In this document: piece by piece, positions 1-5,394 of the stretch
Layout: each line of letters begins with the position of its first letter
Numbering within the stretch: position 1 is the stretch's first letter
DNA from: Anaerolineales bacterium
GTDB taxonomy: Bacteria > Chloroflexota > Anaerolineae > Anaerolineales > JABWBV01
DNA: 6,247 nucleotides
Direction of reading: 5' to 3'
NCBI GenBank assembly: GCA_027019845.1
Contig: JALUWE010000536.1
Coordinates: 1 to 6,247, forward strand
Notes under the pieces: model-generated
Told to the model about the DNA's origin: nothing
Database searches by the model: none
The model's input: only the letters and a program-made list of their open reading frames with translations
Position numbers and translations under genes: made by a program

Positions 1-1
1 C

Positions 2-493
2 GGCCTGCGCGTACACGAAGCCTGCAAGCTGCGCCGCGGGGACATGGACTGGAACGCGGCCCGCGCCGTGGTGATCGGCAAGGGCGACAAACAGGCCATC
101 GTGCGCTTCTCGCGCCGCGCCGTGCAGGCCCTCAAGGATTACCTGGCCGCCCGCCGCGAAGTGGACGCCAAAAGCGGCAAACAGCTCTCCGCCCTGCCCC
201 TGTTCCTCAGCCACAACAACGCCGGAGAAAAAAAAGCCCTCCCTATCTCGACCAAGACCGGCCGCGCCATCGTCAAACGCGTGGTGCGCGCCTGTCTGGG
301 CGCGGATTACGACGGAGAGATCACCCCCCACACCTTTCGCCACTACTTCGTGACTTCCATCTTGCTGGTCACGGGAGACATCTACCAGGCGCAAAAGCTG
401 GCCCGGCACAGCAACATCTCCACCACCGAGCAGTACGGGCACCTGGCGGACCAGGAGCTGGACGCCACCTACCGGCATGTGTTCGACCGCTGA
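2..493 (+). CDS. Tyrosine recombinase / phage integrase family, C-terminal catalytic part (5' end outside window)
   Basis: This is the catalytic domain of a site-specific tyrosine recombinase, which cuts and rejoins DNA through a covalent phosphotyrosine. The frame is open from base 2 and gives 163 residues; the N-terminal DNA-binding part lies left of the window. In order, the fragment shows GLRVHEA with the first catalytic Arg (residue 3), the beta-hairpin lysine region GKGDK (26-30), HTFRH with the HxxR pair H110 and R113, then H136 and the nucleophile Tyr145 in TTEQYGHL. The H110-H136 spacing (26) and H136-Y145 spacing (9) match Xer-type enzymes, so the site looks intact. ARH replaces the more usual LGH at the last His. 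Family membership is firm. Whether it is a chromosomal Xer protein or the integrase of a mobile element cannot be told from this fragment. It converges with the - strand gene that ends 47 nt downstream. Confidence 0.9.
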   Translation, partial: GLRVHEACKLRRGDMDWNAARAVVIGKGDKQAIVRFSRRAVQALKDYLAARREVDAKSGKQLSALPLFLSHNNAGEKKALPISTKTGRAIVKRVVRACLGADYDGEITPHTFRHYFVTSILLVTGDIYQAQKLARHSNISTTEQYGHLADQELDATYRHVFDR

Positions 494-540
494 AACGCCG
501 AAAGACTGCTCGGCTATGCGCAGGGCAGGCGAAATTGCCC

Positions 541-1017
541 CTAACGCCCCTGTTGTTTTGACGCACGGACGAACTTCTCCCACGCCCCCTCCCACGGTTT
601 GCCCATCCGGTGCCGCGGGGACACCTTGACATCTTTCACTTTGTGCGCGATTTTGCCAATCACCGCGGCCGCACCAGCCCAATCATCCTGCTGAACGGCC
701 TCCCGCAAGGCAACCGCATACGCACTGGCCCACTCCCATTCCAGCCGGAAGCGATCCGCTTTCACCCAGTAACCCCGCTTTTCCCACGCGGCCACCGATT
801 GCTCGATGGTTTTGGCGATCCGCTCCAGGGCCATCACCACGAACGCGACCAGATCACGGGTGTTCGCGTTCGTATCTGCCTGTTGCATCAATTCGCGAAT
901 GGCAATCGCCACCATTTTGATCAGGCGGGTGCGCTCTTTCCCCACGCCATTTGGGTTGATCACTCTACCCACGACAGCCTCCATAAAATCGGACCGGAGT
1001 CCGGGAATGTGCGCCAT
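541..1017 (-). CDS. Hypothetical Trp-rich, probably helical protein (158 aa)
   Basis: I do not recognise this protein. It is probably a real gene: read on the - strand, its codons have a strong G/C third-position bias and the amino-acid mix is ordinary. It is soluble, with no signal peptide or membrane segment. The first half is rich in Ile/Val/Met/Ala and looks helical, with the charged motif NPNGVGKERTR near residue 20. The second half has seven Trp (78, 84, 94, 96, 113, 142, 146) and a basic C-terminus. I chose ATG at 1017 because AGGA lies 11 nt upstream. ATG at 1029 (162 aa) and ATG at 984 are alternatives; an in-frame TGA at 1042-1044 bars anything longer. It stands alone, convergent to the recombinase gene and divergent from tRNA-Leu. 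A helical regulator or small accessory protein is possible but only a guess. Confidence 0.65.
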   Translation of the reverse strand: MAHIPGLRSDFMEAVVGRVINPNGVGKERTRLIKMVAIAIRELMQQADTNANTRDLVAFVVMALERIAKTIEQSVAAWEKRGYWVKADRFRLEWEWASAYAVALREAVQQDDWAGAAAVIGKIAHKVKDVKVSPRHRMGKPWEGAWEKFVRASKQQGR

Positions 1018-1045
1018 GAAACCACACATCCTGCGAATGTGTCAA
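1016..1045 (-). promoter_or_regulatory. Candidate sigma70-type promoter of the hypothetical gene
   Basis: Reading the - strand, a perfect TTGACA (1045-1040) is followed after 18 nt by TTTCAT (1021-1016), which matches TATAAT at four of six bases. Transcription would then start near 1009, inside the 5' end of the gene as called. That would leave only the ATG at 984 within the transcript, and it has no ribosome binding site. The -35 match is good, but the position conflicts with the start chosen for the gene, so this is a weak call. Confidence 0.22.
1024..1042. repeat. Short inverted repeat, operator-like
   Basis: ACACAT (1024-1029) and ATGTGT (1037-1042) are perfect inverted 6-mers separated by 7 nt. 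They lie just upstream of the hypothetical gene and overlap the candidate -35 box. Size and placement fit a dimeric repressor site, but arms of six bases also arise by chance. No second copy was noticed in the window. Confidence 0.25.
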
Positions 1046-1176
1046 GGGCTTCGTCCGACTTGTTTTGTCTGCCTGACTTTGCCCGCGCGCGCTTTTCTCT
1101 CCTCCTCAGGCTCGATTCCTGCTCTTTCCTCTTTGTTGGAATCTCGTAAGAAAGTGTGCAGCCGGAATCCCGCTCA

Positions 1177-1205
1177 TTGACGCTAAGATCACGATCACGT
1201 ATAAT
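1177..1205 (+). promoter_or_regulatory. Strong sigma70-type promoter for tRNA-Leu (and possibly tig-clpP)
   Basis: TTGACG (1177-1182) matches the -35 consensus at five of six bases. TATAAT (1200-1205) is a perfect -10 box, and the spacer is 17 nt. Transcription should begin near 1212, only about four bases before the mature 5' end of tRNA-Leu at 1216. The spacer holds a tandem GATCAC. This is the best promoter in the window and the only convincing one upstream of tig. Confidence 0.85.
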
Positions 1206-1215
1206 TTTCGCGACT

Positions 1216-1299
1216 GGGGAAGTGCTGGAATTGGCAGACAGGCGTGACTTAGGATCACGTGCCGGAAACGGCGTGAGGGTTCGAATCCCTCCTTCCTCA
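1216..1299 (+). tRNA. tRNA-Leu, anticodon UAG
   Basis: This 84-nt class II tRNA carries leucine and has anticodon UAG at 1250-1252, able to read CUA and other CUN codons. The acceptor stem pairs GGGGAAG (1216-1222) with CTTCCTC (1292-1298), with one G-U pair, and the discriminator is A1299. The anticodon stem CGTGA/TCACG (1243-1247, 1255-1259) holds the loop CTTAGGA. The long variable arm, GCCG-GAAA-CGGC (1261-1272), is typical of Leu tRNAs. The T arm pairs GAGGG with CCCTC around the loop TTCGAAT (1280-1286). The D-arm text AATTGGCAGAC is also typical of Leu. CCA is not encoded; TGCC follows, so CCA must be added by the nucleotidyltransferase. Confidence 0.97.
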
Positions 1300-1303
1300 T
1301 GCC

Positions 1304-1343
1304 GATGGGACTCGAAAGCCCCTACCCTCTTTCGAGTCCCATC
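1304..1343 (+). terminator. Perfect 15-bp hairpin after tRNA-Leu, no T tract (terminator or processing site)
   Basis: GATGGGACTCGAAAG (1304-1318) and its exact reverse complement (1329-1343) flank a 10-nt loop, CCCCTACCCT. The hairpin starts 4 nt after the tRNA and ends 35 nt before the tig start codon. It is followed by CATGTTGAAC rather than a run of T, so it is not a canonical intrinsic terminator; the first T-rich bases, CTTTT, come some 12 nt later. It could end the tRNA transcript inefficiently, act as a processing signal, or protect the 5' end of tig mRNA. The structure is certain; its role is not. Confidence 0.55.
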
Positions 1344-1364
1344 CATGTTGAACAATCTTTTCTC

Positions 1365-1371
1365 GAGAGGA
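1365..1371 (+). promoter_or_regulatory. Ribosome binding site of tig, fixing a TTG start
   Basis: GAGAGGA ends 7 nt before TTG at 1379. The nearby ATG at 1401 is in another frame and cannot start this protein. Starting at the TTG gives an N-terminus MNIETQINENHQAVIKV that fits trigger factor, so site and family agree on the start. Confidence 0.8.
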
Positions 1372-1378
1372 CCGAATT

Positions 1379-2839
1379 TTGAATATCGAAACCCAAATCA
1401 ATGAAAATCATCAGGCCGTCATCAAAGTGGCCGTACCCAAAGAAAAACTGGAGAGAAAGAAACGCCAGGCAGCCAGAAAATTATCCAGGAATATCAGCAT
1501 TCCCGGCTTCCGCCCGGGCAAAGCCCCCTACCACATGGTAGCCCGTTACGTTGGCGAGGCAAAAATCGTGGAGGAAGCTATCGACGCGCTGCTCGATGAG
1601 ATTTATCCCCAGGCCATCGAGGAGAGCGGCATTGAACCGTTTGGCCCAGGCCGGGTGGAAACCTTGAGCCTCGAAGGCGACCCGAAATTCGAGTTTTTGG
1701 TACCTCTGACCCCCGAGGTTCAATTAGGCGATTACCGCTCGATCCGCAAACCTTTTGAACTACCCGGAATCGATGATGACCAGGTCAATCAATTCATCCA
1801 AAGCATACGGGAACGCCACGCCGATAGAGAACCTGCCGACCGGCCCGCAGCGATTGGCGACCTGGTAGAAGTTCACATTGTGGCTGAGTTTGTGGAGGAC
1901 GAGGACGACGAACAGGCAGACGGCGACGAGAAGAAGTATCTTGACGATGAACTCCCCTTCATCATCCGGGACCCGCAACATGATCATTGGCCTTTCGATG
2001 GTTTCACACAGCACCTGATCGGCCTCAAGAAAGGGGACGAAAAAACCCTGACCTACACCTATCCCCCGGACCACGAGATAGAAAAGTTGCAGGGGAAAAC
2101 CGTCACATTCGAACTGGCTGTCATACAGGTCTACTCTCTGAACCTGCCCGAGATGGACAACGCATTGGCAAAAGAGATCGCCGGGGTGGACACCGTAGAC
2201 GAGATGCAGAAAAGCATACGCGAGTATCTGGAACTCGAATCCGAAACCAGCTATAAAGACGAATATCTCGACGAAATCGTTGATGAAATTCTCCAAACCG
2301 CGGAGGTGAAATATCCTCCCGACATTGTGGAGGAAGAGATCGAGCTGCTGATCGAGCGTTTGAAGGCCAGGTTGGCCAGCCAGGGATTGGATTTCGACAC
2401 CTATTTGAAGACGAGAGAAATAGACGAAGAGGAAGTGAAAGAAGAATTCAGACCCCTCGCCGAGGACAGGGTAAAACGCAGCCTGGTTTTGCTCGAGATT
2501 GCCGCTCAGGAAAAGATCGAAGTGGACCCCGAGCGTGTCAGGCAGGAAGTCGATGAGACGCTTCAGTCCTTGAACGCCCGGTTTCCCGCAGAAGAGCTGC
2601 GCCGTTATATGAACGACGACAGGCTCAGAGGCCTGGTAATGAACACTTACAACAACATCATGATCGAAAACACCCTCGCTCGCCTCTTAGAGATTGCCAC
2701 TGGCGAGCAAGAAGCGAAAGAGACCGCGATGGAAACCGAAGAAACCGAAGAAGCGGAAGAAACGACTTCGGAACAGCCAGCGGAAGAGGAAGAAGCGGCT
2801 GGCGAGAAAGAAACCGCAACCGTCGCGGATGAAGCCTGA
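1379..2839 (+). CDS. tig: Trigger factor, ribosome-associated chaperone
   Basis: Trigger factor sits at the ribosome exit tunnel, binds nascent chains and helps them fold. The 486-residue protein starts at TTG, set by a ribosome binding site 7 nt upstream. Its N-terminal ribosome-binding domain (about 1-120) carries the signature GFRPGKAP (43-50). A divergent FKBP-type domain follows (about 155-250), interrupted by an acidic stretch at 171-190. The helical substrate-binding domain runs from about 260 to 440. Residues 441-486 form a Glu-rich tail (18 Glu, 2 Lys in 46 residues), making the protein longer than the roughly 430 residues usual for the family. Third positions look less GC-biased than in the neighbours. 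It follows tRNA-Leu and sits 20 nt before clpP, the common tig-clpP order, so the two are probably cotranscribed. Identification is secure; prolyl isomerase activity is not shown by the sequence. Confidence 0.96.
   Translation: MNIETQINENHQAVIKVAVPKEKLERKKRQAARKLSRNISIPGFRPGKAPYHMVARYVGEAKIVEEAIDALLDEIYPQAIEESGIEPFGPGRVETLSLEGDPKFEFLVPLTPEVQLGDYRSIRKPFELPGIDDDQVNQFIQSIRERHADREPADRPAAIGDLVEVHIVAEFVEDEDDEQADGDEKKYLDDELPFIIRDPQHDHWPFDGFTQHLIGLKKGDEKTLTYTYPPDHEIEKLQGKTVTFELAVIQVYSLNLPEMDNALAKEIAGVDTVDEMQKSIREYLELESETSYKDEYLDEIVDEILQTAEVKYPPDIVEEEIELLIERLKARLASQGLDFDTYLKTREIDEEEVKEEFRPLAEDRVKRSLVLLEIAAQEKIEVDPERVRQEVDETLQSLNARFPAEELRRYMNDDRLRGLVMNTYNNIMIENTLARLLEIATGEQEAKETAMETEETEEAEETTSEQPAEEEEAAGEKETATVADEA
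2732..2767 (+). repeat. Imperfect 9-bp tandem repeat inside tig
   Basis: GAAACCGAA occurs twice in tandem (2732-2740, 2741-2749), followed by the variants GAAGCGGAA and GAAACGACT. In frame this encodes ETE-ETE-EAE-ETT in the acidic tail of trigger factor. The 9-nt unit keeps the reading frame, so copy-number changes would only lengthen or shorten the tail. Confidence 0.7.
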
Positions 2840-2847
2840 CAAACATC

Positions 2848-2855
2848 AAGGAAGG
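2848..2855 (+). promoter_or_regulatory. Strong ribosome binding site of clpP
   Basis: AAGGAAGG ends 4 nt before the ATG at 2860. It lies in the 20-nt gap after tig and supports both the clpP start and separate translation of clpP from a shared mRNA. Confidence 0.7.
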
Positions 2856-2859
2856 TGCT

Positions 2860-3468
2860 ATGTTTACTCCCCAATCTGTTATCCCCATGGTCATTGAAAC
2901 CACCGGGCGCGGCGAACGCGCATACGACATCTACTCCCTGTTGCTCAAAAACCGGATCGTCTTCCTGGGCACCCCCATCAACGCCCAGGTGGCAAACCTG
3001 ATCGTTGCCCAATTGCTCTTTTTGAACAGCGAAGACCCAGAGGCCCCGATCCAGATGTACATCAACTCTCCCGGCGGCGAAATCTACGCCGGCATGGCCA
3101 TTTACGACACCATGCAAATGCTCACCAACCCTATCCGCACCATCGCGGTGGGTATGACCGCCTCATTTGGCACCGTGCTGCTCACCGCGGGTACCAAAGG
3201 ACACCGCTACGCGCTGCCCAACGCCACCATCCACCTGCACCAGCCGCTGGGCGGCGTACAAGGCCAGGCCACGGACATCGAGATACAGGCGCGCCAGATT
3301 CTCAAGCTCAAAGAGACCATCAACAAAGTGCTCGCCCACCACACCGGCCAGCCGATAGAAGTCATCGAACGAGATACGGACCGGGACATTTACATGGAGG
3401 CCAAACAGGCCGCGGAGTATGGTTTGGTGGACGAAGTGCTGGAAGTTGCAGAAAAGGTCGTGGCCTGA
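2860..3468 (+). CDS. clpP: ATP-dependent Clp protease, proteolytic subunit ClpP
   Basis: ClpP is the serine peptidase barrel that degrades proteins unfolded and fed in by a Clp ATPase such as ClpX, ClpA or ClpC, in the cytoplasm. The 202-residue product is of normal length. The catalytic triad is Ser102 in MTASFG, His127 in HLHQPLGG and Asp176 in DTDRD; the spacings equal those of the E. coli enzyme (97, 122, 171) shifted by five. NSPGGEIYAGMAIYD (69-83) and GQATDIEIQA (135-144) are further family motifs, and HTGQ (161-164) lies in the handle region. The short N-terminus suggests little or no propeptide. It follows tig by 20 nt with its own strong ribosome binding site and is followed by a clear terminator. 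clpX, often next in this cluster, is absent here. A second clpP elsewhere in the genome is possible but not visible. Confidence 0.97.
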   Translation: MFTPQSVIPMVIETTGRGERAYDIYSLLLKNRIVFLGTPINAQVANLIVAQLLFLNSEDPEAPIQMYINSPGGEIYAGMAIYDTMQMLTNPIRTIAVGMTASFGTVLLTAGTKGHRYALPNATIHLHQPLGGVQGQATDIEIQARQILKLKETINKVLAHHTGQPIEVIERDTDRDIYMEAKQAAEYGLVDEVLEVAEKVVA

Positions 3469-3489
3469 GCCTGGGTTGGAGGCCACTAC

Positions 3490-3523
3490 AATCAGCAGCT
3501 GATGAAAGCTGCTGATTTTGTTT
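3490..3523 (+). terminator. Intrinsic terminator of the tig-clpP unit
   Basis: AATCAGCAGCT (3490-3500) pairs perfectly with AGCTGCTGATT (3507-3517) around the loop GATGAA, and the stem runs into TTTTGTTT. It begins 22 nt after the clpP stop and has the full hallmarks of a Rho-independent terminator. It separates tig-clpP from the HAD-rlmN-mgtE unit. Confidence 0.88.
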
Positions 3524-3542
3524 AAGTTGCTGCCTTATCCGT

Positions 3543-3560
3543 TACAATTGTTTTCGGAGA
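3543..3560 (+). promoter_or_regulatory. Candidate -10 box and ribosome binding site before the HAD gene
   Basis: TACAAT (3543-3548) matches the -10 consensus at five of six bases, but no good -35 box lies 16-18 nt upstream. A start of transcription near 3555 would give a leader of about 18 nt that begins close to GGAGA (3556-3560), the only ribosome-binding-like text before the ATG at 3573 (12 nt away, long). A promoter is expected here because a terminator lies just upstream, but this exact site is uncertain. Confidence 0.35.
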
Positions 3561-3572
3561 CCCCAAGACCCT

Positions 3573-4361
3573 ATGAAAAAGACACTCACCAACATTCGCG
3601 CCCTCATTCTCGACATGGACGGCGTGCTCTGGCGCGGCGATCAACTTCTCATCGATCCTCCGGCGGTATTCGAGCGCATCGCCCGGGTGGGAGCAAAGGC
3701 CCTCCTCATGACCAACAACGCTACCCGGACGGTGGAACACTACTTCGAGAAGTTCGCCCGTTTGGGCGTTCGACTCGCGCCCTGGCAGGTGCTCACCTCG
3801 GCGCAGGCCGCGGCCCAATACCTGCGCAAGAAACACCCGAACGGCGGCACGCTGTTCGTCATCGGGGAAGATGGCCTCCTCCGCACCCTGAAAGAAAGCG
3901 GATTCGACCACGGGCAGCGCGACCCTCTCGCCGTGGTCGCCGGGCTGGACCGCCAACTGACATACGACAAACTGCGCCTCGCCACCCTGCTGATCCGCAG
4001 CGGCGTTCCCCTCGTGGGCACCAACCCGGACCGCAGCTTCCCCACGCCGGAGGGGTTGGTGCCAGGCGCGGGCGCGATTCTGGCCGCGCTGGAGGCCGCC
4101 AGCGATGTTTCCCCCCTCATCATCGGCAAGCCCCAGCCGATCATGTACCGCCAGGCTCTGCAACGTCTGGGAACCCGCCCCGAAGAGACGCTGGCGGTCG
4201 GGGACCGCCTCGAAACCGACATCCAGGGCGCCCAGGCTTGTGGCTGCAAAACCGCGCTGGTGCTCTCCGGCGTGACCACCCCTCAGGCCGCGCACGCCTG
4301 GCGACCCCCGCCCGATCTCATCGCCCCCGACCTGAATGCTGTGCTGGACCTGCTGCAATGA
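3573..4361 (+). CDS. HAD-superfamily phosphatase, NagD-like (subfamily IIA)
   Basis: This is a cytoplasmic, Mg2+-dependent haloacid-dehalogenase-type hydrolase, probably a phosphatase for a small phosphorylated metabolite. The 262 residues show all four HAD motifs: DMDGVLW with nucleophile Asp14 and acid/base Asp16, Thr47 in MTNNATR, Lys186 in GKPQP, and the acidic metal site GDRLETD (210-216). The cap, between motifs II and III (roughly 80-180), and the length fit the NagD/AraL/pyridoxal-phosphatase group. The substrate cannot be read from the sequence. The start at 3573 places the nucleophile motif at the normal distance from the N-terminus; the next ATG lies inside the motif. Its stop TGA overlaps the rlmN start as ATGA, so the two are likely translationally coupled. 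A functional link to RlmN is not known to me. Confidence 0.92.
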   Translation: MKKTLTNIRALILDMDGVLWRGDQLLIDPPAVFERIARVGAKALLMTNNATRTVEHYFEKFARLGVRLAPWQVLTSAQAAAQYLRKKHPNGGTLFVIGEDGLLRTLKESGFDHGQRDPLAVVAGLDRQLTYDKLRLATLLIRSGVPLVGTNPDRSFPTPEGLVPGAGAILAALEAASDVSPLIIGKPQPIMYRQALQRLGTRPEETLAVGDRLETDIQGAQACGCKTALVLSGVTTPQAAHAWRPPPDLIAPDLNAVLDLLQ

Positions 4362-5389
4362 AACCTCTGATTTACGACCTCGATCTGGACGCGTTGAGCC
4401 GCACCCTGCAACAATGGGGGCAACCCGCTTACCGCGCACGGCAAATCTGGCGCGGGCTATACGTCAACCTGTGGCACCGCGCGGATCAATTCTCCGTGCT
4501 CCCCCAGGAAGTGCGCCAGAAACTTGCCCAGCACTTCGCTTTTGCGCACCTCACCCCGGAAAAATCGCTCGAATCGAGTGACAAAAAGACCACCAAAGTG
4601 CTTTTCCGCCTGCCCAACGGTGAGGCTATCGAAACCGTCCTCATGCGTTACCGCCAACGCCGCACCCTGTGCATCTCCACGCAGGCCGGCTGCGCCATGG
4701 GGTGCGTGTTCTGCGCCACCGGGCAGATGGGTTTTCGCGCCAACCTTTCGGGCGGGGAAATCGTCGAGCAGGTTTTGTATTTTGCCCGCCAGTTGAAACC
4801 CCTGGGGGAACGGCTCACCAACGTGGTGGTGATGGGCATGGGCGAACCCTTTCACAACTACGAGGCCACCCTGGCGGCCATCGACCGGCTCAACCACCAC
4901 GAGGGGTTCAACATGGGCGCACGGCGGTTCACCATCTCGACCGTGGGGCTGGTACCCATGATCCGGCGATTCGCCGCCGAGCGCAGGCAGATCAACCTGG
5001 CCATCTCCCTGCACGCCGCAGACGACGAAACGCGCGCCGCCATGCTGCCGATCAACAAAAAGTACCCGCTGGACGTTTTGCTGGCCGCATGCCGGGAGTA
5101 CGTGGAAGCCACCCACCGCCGCATTACGTTCGAGTGGGCTTTGATCCATGAACACAACGACACACCGGAACAGGCTGCAAAACTGGCCGCGCTGCTGCAA
5201 GGGTTGAACTGCCACGTCAACGTCATCCCGCTCAATCCCACCCAGGGCTACACCGGCCAGCCCACCACCCGCCGCCGCGCCCTGGAATTTTGCCGCGTCC
5301 TGGAAAGCCACGGCATCCCCTGTACCATCCGGGCGCGGCGCGGCATCGACATCCAGGCCGGTTGCGGCCAACTGGCCGTTCAGGCATAG
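4358..5389 (+). CDS. rlmN: Dual-specificity 23S rRNA / tRNA adenine-C2 methyltransferase RlmN
   Basis: RlmN is a radical-SAM enzyme that methylates C2 of adenine 2503 in 23S rRNA and of A37 in some tRNAs. The 343-residue protein has the [4Fe-4S] motif CAMGCVFC with Cys112, Cys116 and Cys119. Cys105 in TLCISTQ and Cys336 in QAGCGQL match E. coli Cys118 and Cys355, the two catalytic cysteines, with Cys336 as the methyl carrier. MGMGEP (159-164) and ISTVGLVP (193-200) are typical family text. The frame is open far upstream, but family length and the N-terminus MKPLIYDLDLDAL place the start at 4358, inside the HAD stop (ATGA). The paralogue Cfr also has these cysteines, but the RlmN-like N-terminus, GCGQL ending and housekeeping setting favour RlmN. 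mgtE follows 5 nt after the stop. Confidence 0.95.
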   Translation: MKPLIYDLDLDALSRTLQQWGQPAYRARQIWRGLYVNLWHRADQFSVLPQEVRQKLAQHFAFAHLTPEKSLESSDKKTTKVLFRLPNGEAIETVLMRYRQRRTLCISTQAGCAMGCVFCATGQMGFRANLSGGEIVEQVLYFARQLKPLGERLTNVVVMGMGEPFHNYEATLAAIDRLNHHEGFNMGARRFTISTVGLVPMIRRFAAERRQINLAISLHAADDETRAAMLPINKKYPLDVLLAACREYVEATHRRITFEWALIHEHNDTPEQAAKLAALLQGLNCHVNVIPLNPTQGYTGQPTTRRRALEFCRVLESHGIPCTIRARRGIDIQAGCGQLAVQA

Positions 5390-5394
5390 CAACC

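Noticed and set aside
523..540. Small hairpin GGGCA/TGCCC between the convergent recombinase and hypothetical genes.
   Set aside because: Only five base pairs with an 8-nt loop and no T tract on either strand; too weak to call a terminator.
610..1180. Two + strand frames (610-1149 and 806-1180) opposite the hypothetical - strand gene.
   Set aside because: Composition is rich in His, Arg, Cys and Ser and looks unlike protein. The - strand frame has the better codon bias and amino-acid mix.
1187..1260. GATCACGT occurs in the promoter spacer (1193-1200) and in the tRNA anticodon arm (1253-1260), suggesting an att-like repeat.
   Set aside because: Eight bases is too short, the second copy is fixed by tRNA structure, and no element lies between the copies.
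960..1355. Open frames on the - strand across the tRNA (960-1355 and 1106-1300), with text such as EEGGIRTLT and KEGFEPSRRF.
   Set aside because: These are antisense readings of tRNA-Leu; such peptides are well-known spurious annotations. The frames also cross the tRNA promoter and hairpin.
3518..4357. The rlmN frame stays open for about 840 nt upstream, suggesting an N-terminal extension or fusion.
   Set aside because: The extension is Arg/Pro/His-rich, low-quality protein read in another frame of the HAD gene, and it begins inside the terminator. RlmN has its normal N-terminus and length from 4358.
3522..5392. Long - strand frames (about 305 and 311 residues) opposite the HAD gene and rlmN.
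   Set aside because: They are exact antisense shadows of well-identified genes in GC-rich DNA and have no recognisable domains.
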